Shown in pieces: positions 33,459-40,450 of a stretch of 64,000 nucleotides of DNA. The DNA comes from DATBAX01 sp963762965 (GTDB lineage: Bacteria > Acidobacteriota > Terriglobia > Terriglobales > Acidobacteriaceae), in the NCBI GenBank assembly GCA_963762965.1, contig CAVXME010000006.1:1-64000 (forward strand). The letters run 5' to 3'. A program made the translations under genes and the position numbers. The notes below the pieces were generated by a model. The model was not told the origin of the DNA and searched no databases. It was given only the letters and a program-made list of their open reading frames with translations. How positions within the stretch are numbered: position 1 is the first letter of the stretch; each line of letters begins with the position of its first letter.

Positions 33459-33885
33459 GGGGAACATTTTGGGTTTAGAAGGTTTTTGGGTGGAGCAGCC
33501 GCTTCAGCGCTGCGTCAAGGCGTCTGGCCTTAAGCACGCGCTTTAGCGCTCTGGACGCACAACGCGCGTTTTCGGCAGAGTGAGTTACCTTGGCGCTAAC
33601 GCGCGTATATCAGGGCAGAACTCTTAACGCAGCGCTGAAGCGGCTGCTCCACCCAAGACTCGCCTTTTTCAAAATCAAATTTATTATCTTGGAGCTATAT
33701 TTTTGCGCTGGACTGTCCAGCGATCCGGTGGTTCGATCTTTGTCCGCCGATGGCCCCAAGGACGGTCCGGCCAGAGATCGTCGATCCTAGGCCTGTTTGC
33801 AGGCGATTAACTGGCATTCAGGAAGCAAGTCGAATCTCACATTCTACCCATTCTCGTCGACTCTGGATTAGCTTGCAGATTTGAT
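33459..33885. other. 427-bp intergenic gap between convergent genes
   Basis: The first half is the large inverted repeat at 33488-33654. The rest, 33655-33885, has an AT-rich stretch near 33664-33705 and a CTGGACTGTCCAG palindrome near 33709-33721. No gene, tRNA or clear terminator for the glycerate kinase gene was seen. Confidence 0.5.
33488..33654. repeat. 167-bp element with perfect 28-bp terminal inverted repeats
   Basis: The left arm 33488-33515 and right arm 33627-33654 are exact reverse complements (start GGGTGGAGCAGCCGCTTCAG). Single arms of the same family occur at 19372, 28894 and 50734. The interior contains CGCGCTTTAGCGCTC and similar words. There is no ORF, so it could only move with a transposase supplied elsewhere. 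Confidence 0.85.
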
Positions 33886-35223
33886 TTAGTAGGCCAGAAG
33901 AATGCGCAAGTCCCGCAGATTGTTTCCCGTAGGGCCAGTGACGACGGTATCGCCGAGCGAATCGAAGAAAGAGTAGGCGTCGAAGCCGGCGAGATACTCT
34001 GCCGGATCAAGCGCACGCGCCTGCGCGCGGGCGCGCGCCAGAGTCGTGCCGTCAGCAACCGCCCCGGCAGCCGGACTGTTGCCATCAATGCCGTCCGTCC
34101 CTGCGCTGAGGACGGTGATGCCTTCGCCATTGATCTTGGTCGCGCAATGCAGGACGAACTGCTGATTGCGTCCGCCGACCCCGCCGTGCGTCACCTTGAC
34201 CGTCACTTCCCCGCCGGAAATCAAACAAACTTTCTCAGATTTCTTGCGCAACTCACGCAGACGTCCCAAAAGATAGTCCGCCGCCCGCGCGTAATCCCAG
34301 TCGTCGCAACTATTGTCGATCTCCACAGTAAAGCCCTGCCGTTCCGCTTCACTTTTGGTGGCATCGAGCAGCGATGAATTCGACAAGACGGTCCACCAGC
34401 GCGAACGATGAAAGGCAGTATCATCCGACTTTGGCGTTTCCTCCAAGGCATGACGCTGGAACAGTTCACGCACCGACTCTGGGAACTGCTCCAGCAGGTT
34501 GTATTTCGTGGCAATGGCATAACAGTCCTCGACCGAAGTCGTATCGGGCATGGTCGGGCCCGAGGCCAGAGCGTCGGGCATGCTGTCGGGAACGTCGGAG
34601 ACGAGAATCGAAACCTGCTGCGCTGGAGACGCTGCGAGGACTAGGCGTCCGCCTTTCACGGCGGAAAGATGTTTACGAATGGCATTGATCTCCGCAATCG
34701 GCGCGCCGGAATGAACCAGCACGCGATAAGTCGCGATCAGATCTTCGAGCGAAATTTCGTCGTCGATGGGCTTTTCCGCCATGGCGGAACCGCCGCCACT
34801 TAGCAAATAAATCACTAACGAGGCCGCATTTTGCGCGTTGAGAGATTTCAAGATGGCGTCGGCAGCGCGAATGGATTCCTGGTTGGGCAAGGGATGCCCG
34901 CCGAGAAAGTAGCGGAATCCGCGCAACTGAGAAGCCGGTTCGGTCGAACTGACGATGATTCCTTCGAACCGATTCCCCGCTCGCATTTCCAGAGCGTTCG
35001 CCAGGGTGTGCGCTGCTTTCCCAATGGAAACCACAAAAACGCGAGCATAGGAATTCAAATCGTAAAGATCTTCGCAAATACGCAATACGCCGCGCTCACA
35101 ATGCACATGCCGCTCGAAAGCACGATCAATGCTCGACTCGGTCAGCGCATGCTCGAAGAGATGTCGCGCCGTGACGCGCATCTCGATGGCGAGGCGCGCC
35201 GGGTCGGTGGGGGATGAGGGCAT
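33886..35223 (-). CDS. Glycerate 2-kinase (GckA/MOFRL family)
   Basis: From ATG 35223 the product has 445 residues. The N-terminal DUF4147 domain (about 1-240) includes YLLSGGGSAMAEKP and VFVVSIGKAAHTLANAL; the C-terminal MOFRL domain contains CLISGGEVTVKV, GGRNQQFVLH and LSAGTDGIDGNSPAAGAVAD. This family phosphorylates D-glycerate to 2-phosphoglycerate, feeding glycolysis from glycerate or serine-cycle carbon. A TATAAT box ends 7 bases before the ATG with no ribosome site, so the message is probably leaderless; the frame is open to GTG 35241 but that would start upstream of the -10. A hydroxyacid dehydrogenase of a type that can make glycerate lies about 2.9 kb away. Confidence 0.92.
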   Translation of the reverse strand: MPSSPTDPARLAIEMRVTARHLFEHALTESSIDRAFERHVHCERGVLRICEDLYDLNSYARVFVVSIGKAAHTLANALEMRAGNRFEGIIVSSTEPASQLRGFRYFLGGHPLPNQESIRAADAILKSLNAQNAASLVIYLLSGGGSAMAEKPIDDEISLEDLIATYRVLVHSGAPIAEINAIRKHLSAVKGGRLVLAASPAQQVSILVSDVPDSMPDALASGPTMPDTTSVEDCYAIATKYNLLEQFPESVRELFQRHALEETPKSDDTAFHRSRWWTVLSNSSLLDATKSEAERQGFTVEIDNSCDDWDYARAADYLLGRLRELRKKSEKVCLISGGEVTVKVTHGGVGGRNQQFVLHCATKINGEGITVLSAGTDGIDGNSPAAGAVADGTTLARARAQARALDPAEYLAGFDAYSFFDSLGDTVVTGPTGNNLRDLRILLAY

Positions 35224-35236
35224 GGAGGGGATTATA
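35224..35236 (-). promoter_or_regulatory. -10 box of the glycerate kinase gene, leaderless arrangement
   Basis: TATAAT (35236 to 35231 on the minus strand) is followed by seven C/T bases and then the ATG. The expected transcription start is at or within a base of the start codon. No clear -35 box is seen; the region upstream is a repeat. Confidence 0.6.
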
Positions 35237-35250
35237 AACACGAGATCGCT

Positions 35251-35281
35251 ATCAGCTGTCAGCTCTCAGCTTTCAGCTAAG
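35251..35281. repeat. CAGCTGTCAGCTCTCAGC repeat at the hydrolase gene end
   Basis: The words ATCAGCTGTCAGCTCTCAGC and TTTCAGCT match the arms at 53915 and 54309. The hydrolase reading frame runs into this repeat: its last residues and its TGA stop (35266-35268) lie inside it. Confidence 0.7.
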
Positions 35282-35928
35282 ACTTCTCTTAACCAACTCT
35301 CGATCGTCTCGCGCATTTCTCGTAGGCGGCCTTCGAAGAAGTGGTCTGCGCCTTCGATCAAAACCAGTTCCTTGGGTTCGGGAAGCGATGCTGCCAGTTT
35401 TTCCAGTTGGGCTTTGGGGCCGTAGTGGTCGCGATCGCCGCTGACCAGCAATTTCGGCTTGGGGCACGATCCCAGAAAGCTTAGATCGTAGGTGCGATCA
35501 TCGACTGCGGCCACCGGCGTCCCCAGGCCAATCGTGGCTTTGACACGTGCGTCGGGACAGGCCACGCGCAATCCCACGGCCGCTCCGAAGGAAAATCCGC
35601 AAAAAACCAATGGCAGGTGGAATTCCTGGTCCAGCCAGTCGAGCGCGGTGCGGACGTCGTCGCCTTCACCATCTCCTTTGTCATGCTGGCCCTCACTCAA
35701 TCCTGCGCCACGAAAGTTAAAGCGCAACACAGGAAAACCAAAGCCGTTCAGAGCCTTCATGGCGTGAAAAACAACTTTGTTGTGCAGCGTGCCTCCGAAA
35801 AGCGGATGGGGATGGCAGACCACGGCTGCATGCGTGGCGTTTTCCGCGCCCACGTTGAGCAGAGCTTCGAGGCGTCCGGCGGGGCCGTCGAGAAAAAGCG
35901 AACGGATGGAAGTGGGAGGGGTGGTCAT
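35266..35928 (-). CDS. Alpha/beta hydrolase (COG2945-type)
   Basis: From ATG 35928 the product has 220 residues. It has HPHPLFGGTLHNKV after the first strand, the FRGAG oxyanion region, nucleophile elbow GFSFGAAV, an Asp in SGDRDHYGP and the His in EGADHFFEGRL. This matches small alpha/beta hydrolases of the COG2945 group; substrate unknown. The last residues LAES and the stop codon come from a dispersed repeat, so the original C-terminus may have been altered by a few residues. A TACAAT box ends 5 bases before the ATG and no ribosome site is present, suggesting a leaderless start. The longer frame to 35979 would begin upstream of that box. Confidence 0.87.
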   Translation of the reverse strand: MTTPPTSIRSLFLDGPAGRLEALLNVGAENATHAAVVCHPHPLFGGTLHNKVVFHAMKALNGFGFPVLRFNFRGAGLSEGQHDKGDGEGDDVRTALDWLDQEFHLPLVFCGFSFGAAVGLRVACPDARVKATIGLGTPVAAVDDRTYDLSFLGSCPKPKLLVSGDRDHYGPKAQLEKLAASLPEPKELVLIEGADHFFEGRLREMRETIESWLREVLAES

Positions 35929-35939
35929 GTTTGATTGTA
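35929..35939 (-). promoter_or_regulatory. -10 box of the alpha/beta hydrolase gene, leaderless arrangement
   Basis: TACAAT (35939 to 35934, minus strand) is followed by CAAAC and the ATG. With normal spacing, transcription would begin at the start codon. Confidence 0.5.
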
Positions 35940-36032
35940 CGTATCCAGAATAGCAGCACCTCCGGGCCTCGCTGTGCATCGGCGGACAGCCGAGGCGGCC
36001 GTCCCTACGTCATTTTGTGACGGCCTGCGCAA

Positions 36033-36112
36033 CCGTGGAAGAGCGGGCCTTTCAGGCCCGCGTAATCGATAAAGCGCGACTTACGCGACGCTTAAGCGCC
36101 GCTCTTCCACGG
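36033..36112. repeat. Intergenic inverted repeat with 14-bp arms
   Basis: CCGTGGAAGAGCGG (36033-36046) and CCGCTCTTCCACGG (36099-36112) are perfect reverse complements around GGGCCTTTCAGGCCC and GCGACTTACGCGACGC hairpin words. It lies between the hydrolase and M20 peptidase genes and has no coding potential. Confidence 0.75.
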
Positions 36113-36167
36113 CGGCGCCTTCGCATGAGGTGCTCTCAATTTGGGGCGGTAGGGTATTCTCATTGCC

Positions 36168-37172
36168 ATGGATTTCATCGCGCTGACGCGCCGACTTGTG
36201 GATATTGAGTCCATCACCGGGAATGAAGGGCCGGTGGGCGATTTCCTGCATGGAGAACTTTTGCGGCTGGGGTATGAAGCCAGGAAAGTTCCGGTGGAAG
36301 GTGCGCGTCACAATGTTTGGGCCACATCCCCAGGGCATCCCAAACCTGCCATTGTTTTTTCCACTCACATGGATACGGTGCCGCCGTTTATTGCGTCGTC
36401 GGAAGATGCGGACCGGGTATACGGACGCGCCTCCTGCGACGCCAAGGGAATTATCGCTGCCCAAGTTGCAGCGGCGGAAAAGCTAAAGCTGCAAGGAATT
36501 CACGTCGGATTGCTTTTTGTAGTGGGCGAGGAGCGCGACAGTTTGGGCGCGAAAATTGCCAATGAGCAAGCTTATGGGAATAAGTTTCTGATTAACGGCG
36601 AGCCAACCGAGAACTGCCTGGCGTCTGCATCGAAAGGGACATTGCGGGTGGAAGTGATCGCCAAGGGACGCATGGCGCACTCGGCGTATCCGGAATTGGG
36701 GGAGTCAGCGATCGACAAACTGCTGGAAGCTTTGAACCGGCTGCGCAACGTGAAGCTGCCTGTTGTCGATGGCATTGGCCCATCGACGGTGAACATTGGC
36801 GTGATCGAAGGCGGACGGGCGCCGAATGTTGTCCCTGACCACGCACGGGCCAAGTTGCTTTACCGACTAGTGGGGCCGTCCGATCAGTTGCGTAAAGATA
36901 TCGTTGCAGCGGTGGGCGATCTGGCGCAAGTGGACTTCACTCTGGAAATTCCCTTCCTGCGCTTGCAGATGATTGACGGCTTGCCGACTATGATCGCTGC
37001 GTTTACCACAGACATTCCCGCACTGAGCAACTGGGGACAGCCGTTGCTGATTGGGCCGGGATCAATCCACGTTGCCCATACCACCGGCGAGTATGTGGAG
37101 AAGAAACAGTTGAGCGATGCAGTGGATTTGTATTGCGCGATTGCGAAAAGATTAGCAGCTGCGAAGGTCTGA
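36168..37172 (+). CDS. M20-family metallopeptidase / deacylase (ArgE-DapE-like)
   Basis: The 334-residue protein has the di-metal M20 centre: His67 and Asp69 in STHMDTVPP, bridging Asp91 in ASCDAKG, general base Glu121 with Glu122 in VGEERDSLG, and a C-terminal metal His in IHVAHTTGEYV. The dimerisation domain is at about 155-260 (GTLRVEVIAKGRMAHSAYPE). The family includes acetylornithine deacetylase, succinyl-diaminopimelate desuccinylase and LysK-type enzymes; the short length (usual 370-400) is closer to the ArgE/LysK deacetylases. No arginine or lysine genes are adjacent. TATTCT ends 7 bases before the ATG and there is no ribosome site, so a leaderless mRNA is likely. Confidence 0.88.
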   Translation: MDFIALTRRLVDIESITGNEGPVGDFLHGELLRLGYEARKVPVEGARHNVWATSPGHPKPAIVFSTHMDTVPPFIASSEDADRVYGRASCDAKGIIAAQVAAAEKLKLQGIHVGLLFVVGEERDSLGAKIANEQAYGNKFLINGEPTENCLASASKGTLRVEVIAKGRMAHSAYPELGESAIDKLLEALNRLRNVKLPVVDGIGPSTVNIGVIEGGRAPNVVPDHARAKLLYRLVGPSDQLRKDIVAAVGDLAQVDFTLEIPFLRLQMIDGLPTMIAAFTTDIPALSNWGQPLLIGPGSIHVAHTTGEYVEKKQLSDAVDLYCAIAKRLAAAKV

Positions 37173-37190
37173 ACGTCTTTGGCGAACGCA

Positions 37191-37226
37191 TATAATGGTT
37201 ATGCAAGCTCATTCGTACTGGCCATG
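37191..37226 (+). promoter_or_regulatory. Antitoxin promoter with possible 8-codon leader ORF
   Basis: A consensus TATAAT (37191-37196) lies 27 bases upstream of the antitoxin ATG. An ATG at 37201 opens an 8-codon frame (MQAHSYWP) whose TGA overlaps the antitoxin start (ATGA at 37224-37227). Whether the first ATG is transcribed depends on the exact start site. Confidence 0.45.
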
Positions 37227-37457
37227 AAAACTACCATCACCCTTAAATTGGATTCGGGTCTGCTGCGCGAAGCCAGAATTTTTGCGGCAGAAAAAGGAAT
37301 CTCGATTGGTGCCTTGCTCGCCACACATCTTGAACAAATCGTGGGACAGCACAAGAATTATGCCAGTGCGCGAAAGCGCGCTCTAGTCCGGCTGCGCGAA
37401 GGACTTGATTTGCGATGGATGCCTACGTGCTCCCGCGACGAACTTCATGAGCGATGA
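37224..37457 (+). CDS. Ribbon-helix-helix antitoxin (DUF6364-like), partner toxin missing
   Basis: From ATG 37224 the product has 77 residues. It opens with MKTTITLKLDSGLLREARIF, a ribbon-helix-helix DNA-binding pattern, followed by AEKGISIGALLATHLEQIV and a basic tail, as in DUF6364 antitoxins that usually precede a PIN-domain (VapC-like) toxin gene. Here the stop overlaps an ATG (ATGA at 37454), the usual junction with the toxin, but only five codons later the sequence becomes the 14763-type repeat and no PIN domain follows. It is therefore an orphan antitoxin, probably after toxin loss. The 15 residues upstream in the open frame are not credible. Confidence 0.75.
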   Translation: MKTTITLKLDSGLLREARIFAAEKGISIGALLATHLEQIVGQHKNYASARKRALVRLREGLDLRWMPTCSRDELHER

Positions 37458-37472
37458 CTGCTTCAGAAAATG

Positions 37473-37531
37473 CACAGGTCCTTCGTTGGGAGTCGTTCGC
37501 AAGCGAACGACTCCGCTTCCTCAGGATGACA
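37473..37531. repeat. Right-half copy of the 14763 MITE-like element
   Basis: About 59 bases match 14833-14892, including CACAGGTCCTTCGTTGGGAG and CCTCAGGATGACA; the central hairpin is GAGTCGTTCGC/GCGAACGACTC here. It interrupts the expected toxin position behind the antitoxin and ends 39 bases before the DUF255 gene. Confidence 0.75.
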
Positions 37532-37569
37532 ATTCGTAGCGGTCACGGCGAAACGTATAAACTTGGTTC

Positions 37570-39708
37570 ATGACCACCTCCACTCTCAATTCCCTTTCGC
37601 GCGCCTCCTCCGCTTATCTTCGTTCGGCGATGCATCAGCCGGTGCAGTGGCACGAGTGGGGAGAAGAGGCGTTTGCGGCGGCACGGCTGGAGAACAAGCC
37701 TATGCTGCTGGATATTGGGGCGGTATGGTGCCACTGGTGTCATGTGATGGATCGCGAGTCGTATGACGATCCGGAAATTGCGCAGATTCTGAACGAGCGG
37801 TTTATTGCGGTGAAGGTGGATCGCGATGAGCGTCCTGACATTGATAGCCGGTATCAGGTGGCGGTCAGCGCGATCAGTGGGCAAGGCGGTTGGCCGCTCA
37901 CCGCGTTTCTTACGCCCGACGGTAAGCCGTTTTATGGCGGCACTTACTTTCCGCCGGAGGATGGTTATGGGCGTCCCAGTTTTAAGCGAGTGCTGATTTC
38001 GATTTCCGATGCGTATCGCGACAAAAATGTGGACGTGATGGAGCAGGCGCAGATGGTGGAAAGTGCGCTGGCGCAGTCGGAATCGTTTGCTGGGCGAAGC
38101 GGGGACTTTTCGACTAGTGTAATCGGCGCGATTGTGAAGTCCGCAGTGGACATGTTTGACGCGAAGAACGGCGGCTTTGGAAATGCGCCGAAGTTTCCTC
38201 ATCCGTCGGTTTTGGATTTGCTGATTGATCAGTACGCGCGATCCGGTGACAAGGAATTGGGTGAAGTCGTCGTGTCCACGCTGGAGAAGATGGCGCGCGG
38301 TGGAGTGTATGACCAACTGGCTGGCGGGTTTCATCGTTATTCGGTGGACGATCACTGGGGCGTGCCACATTTCGAGAAGATGTGCTACGACAACTCGGAA
38401 TTGCTGAAGAATTATGTGCATGGATATCAGGCAACCGGGTCGGAATTCTTTGCCCGTGTGGCCCGCGACATTATTCGCTGGATGGATGAATGGCTCAGTG
38501 ACCCGGCGCGCGGCGGTTTTTTTGCTTCGCAGGATGCCGACATTTCGCTGGACGATGACGGCGATTACTTTACCTGGACGCTTAAAGAGGCCCAGTCCGT
38601 CCTGACGGCAGACGAAGCCCAAGTTGCCAGCCTGCACTATGACATCAATGAAATTGGCGAAATGCATCACAATCCGGAGAAGAATGTTCTGTATGTGCGG
38701 GCTTCAGTGGAAGAAATCGCGATCCGGCTGAGCATTTCACGGGAAAAAGTTCAGGAATTGCTGCAATCGGCGAAGGGGAAAATGTATGCAGCGCGGCTGG
38801 AGCGCACGACGCCGTATGTGGACAAGACGGTTTATGTCGGCTGGAATGCGCTGTGTATTTCGGCTTATCTCGAAGCGGCGAAAGTGTTGCGGCTGGAGGC
38901 GGCGCAGAGTTTTGCGATCCGCTCTCTGGACCGGGTGCTGGCCGAGGGATGGAATGCGGAGACTGGATTGCTGCATGTGATCGCGTATTCGGACGCGAAT
39001 GCCGAGCGGCGGCAGGTCCCCGGCATGCTCGACGATTATGCTTTTACCGCGGTCGCCTGCCTGGACGCGTACGAGGCCACCGCGGACCTGAGCTACTTCC
39101 ATTTCGCGAAAAGTATTGCGGATGCCATGGTGGAGCGCTTCTTCGATCCCACGGGCGGCGGATTTTTCGACACGGCAAAGACTGCGGAGAGTGAAACAGT
39201 TCTTGGGGTGCTGGGCACGCGGCGCAAGCCCTTTCAGGATTCGCCCACGCCGGCGGGAAATTCCGTAGCGGCGATGGCTCTGCTGCGGCTTTATGCGTTC
39301 ACCAATAACAAAAGCTATCGCGACCAAGCCGAGCAAACCATGGAAGTGCTGGGTGGATTGGCCGATAAGTACGGGATTTTTGCCGCCACCTACGGCATTG
39401 CAGCAGTGCATTTTTCCCAGCCGCATGTGCAAGTCGTGGTTGTGGGAGACGGAGAATTGGCGGACCAGCTTTACGCCGCAGCGATGAAAGATTTTTTCTT
39501 TGGAAAAACTGTGCTGCGGCTGAGGACCAATCAGGCGGCCCCGCAAAATCTGCCGCCCGCGCTGGCGGAGACCATCCCTCAACTTCCGGGGATCAAGGAA
39601 GGAAAAACCGCGGCGGTGGTTTGTTCCGGATTCGCTTGCCAGCCGCCGATTTCTGATCCGGAAGAATTGGTCCAAGTGCTTCGTGAGTCACTCGCCAAGA
39701 CCCGCTGA
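37570..39708 (+). CDS. DUF255 thioredoxin-fold protein (YyaL/SSP411 family)
   Basis: The 712-residue protein has the family layout. The N-terminal thioredoxin-like DUF255 domain (about 10-170) has WCHWC at 53-57 in IGAVWCHWCHVMDRESYDD. It is followed by a large alpha/alpha barrel (about 200-690) with motifs such as GGVYDQLAGGFHRYSVDDHW, FEKMCYDNSELL, FFASQDADI and TDKTVYVGWNAL-like KTVYVGWNAL. The function is not established; the barrel resembles N-acylglucosamine epimerases. It is predicted cytoplasmic. TATAAA ends 8 bases before the ATG and there is no ribosome site. The codon use in this gene looks ordinary. Confidence 0.93.
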   Translation: MTTSTLNSLSRASSAYLRSAMHQPVQWHEWGEEAFAAARLENKPMLLDIGAVWCHWCHVMDRESYDDPEIAQILNERFIAVKVDRDERPDIDSRYQVAVSAISGQGGWPLTAFLTPDGKPFYGGTYFPPEDGYGRPSFKRVLISISDAYRDKNVDVMEQAQMVESALAQSESFAGRSGDFSTSVIGAIVKSAVDMFDAKNGGFGNAPKFPHPSVLDLLIDQYARSGDKELGEVVVSTLEKMARGGVYDQLAGGFHRYSVDDHWGVPHFEKMCYDNSELLKNYVHGYQATGSEFFARVARDIIRWMDEWLSDPARGGFFASQDADISLDDDGDYFTWTLKEAQSVLTADEAQVASLHYDINEIGEMHHNPEKNVLYVRASVEEIAIRLSISREKVQELLQSAKGKMYAARLERTTPYVDKTVYVGWNALCISAYLEAAKVLRLEAAQSFAIRSLDRVLAEGWNAETGLLHVIAYSDANAERRQVPGMLDDYAFTAVACLDAYEATADLSYFHFAKSIADAMVERFFDPTGGGFFDTAKTAESETVLGVLGTRRKPFQDSPTPAGNSVAAMALLRLYAFTNNKSYRDQAEQTMEVLGGLADKYGIFAATYGIAAVHFSQPHVQVVVVGDGELADQLYAAAMKDFFFGKTVLRLRTNQAAPQNLPPALAETIPQLPGIKEGKTAAVVCSGFACQPPISDPEELVQVLRESLAKTR

Positions 39709-39722
39709 TCGGGCGCACAAAC

Positions 39723-39795
39723 CTCAGGCGCTAAAGCGCGGGCATCAGTTTAGAGCCTTTACGGCCCGACTGGAAGTCGGCCCCTTCCCGCTTCG
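39723..39795. repeat. Intergenic repeat words (GGCGCTAAAGCGC and GGCCCGACTGGAAGTCGG)
   Basis: CCTCAGGCGCTAAAGCGCGG (39723-39742) recurs at about 50692-50711. CGGCCCGACTGGAAGTCGG (39762-39780) recurs at 61363-61381 as a 9-bp hairpin with a GGA loop. Both are short palindromic words. They could end transcription of the upstream gene, but no T-run follows. Confidence 0.6.
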
Positions 39796-39862
39796 GCTCT
39801 TCCCGCCTTAGGCTGTGCAAGTGTTTTGTGACTCGATAGACTCGCATTTGAAAACGTCGGCA

Positions 39863-39902
39863 AAAAAAGAGGGCTGACATTGCCTTTTGCAAGTGTCAGC
39901 CC
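39863..39902 (-). terminator. Rho-independent terminator of the small secreted-peptide gene
   Basis: Stem GGGCTGACATTGC (39871-39883) with GCAAGTGTCAGCCC (39889-39902), one bulged base, is followed on the minus strand by CTTTTTTTG. It begins 44 bases past the stop codon at 39946. Confidence 0.9.
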
Positions 39903-39945
39903 ACGAGGGCAATGGCCTTTGGAAGGCGAAGCCCTAAGTTAAGGT

Positions 39946-40110
39946 TTAATTATTCACGATCATGGTCATGACTTTATTGTTGCAACGACCTGGGTCGTTA
40001 GGATTGCAGAGCGGCATAGGGCCATTCTCTGCAAACGTCGGGGCAGCAATCGTGACGTATGCGCAACCCAAACCTACCATCAGGATCAACATCCTGACCG
40101 CATGCTTCAT
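39946..40110 (-). CDS. Small secreted peptide, 54 residues
   Basis: ATG 40110 has AAGGAG 10 bases upstream; the longer frame to 40164 lacks this. Residues 1-26 are a signal peptide (MKHAVRMLILMVGLGCAYVT, cut near APTFA). The mature peptide of about 27 residues starts near ENGPMPLCNPNDPGRCNN and has two Cys that could form one disulfide. An in-signal Cys at about 16 makes a lipoprotein unlikely. The gene has its own ribosome site, stop and strong terminator, so it is a real transcription unit despite its size. No family is recognised; it could be a signalling, adhesion or toxin-like peptide, none of which is supported further. Confidence 0.75.
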   Translation of the reverse strand: MKHAVRMLILMVGLGCAYVTIAAPTFAENGPMPLCNPNDPGRCNNKVMTMIVNN

Positions 40111-40450
40111 GGTTTGTTTCTCCTTCCATGCGGATCCCCTGGGAGCGGGCATCCACTTGGGCACGAATTATATAGGCGGTGTCAACCGGTGAATTTGAGT
40201 CACGGTTGATGGCCATGGGAAGGAGCACGACGAAAGAATAATGGCTTAGTTTTCCAGCCTAATAAATCCTAGGCTTCCAATAAAGTGTTGATCTAATACT
40301 TTATGTATTTGGAAGGGGTATTGGCGGCGAAAAGCGTGTTCCAAAAAACGAACAAGATTGGGGTTGCAGGATTTCGGGTAGAAATTCTGGCCAGTGAAAA
40401 AACCGATCTGTAAAAACTAGGATTTGAGTTCCGCCGAGGCTAGGGACCGG

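Noticed and set aside
37543..38670. A 375-codon minus-strand frame opposite the DUF255 gene
   Set aside because: The plus-strand frame is a complete known family; the antisense product is His/Arg-rich without motifs.
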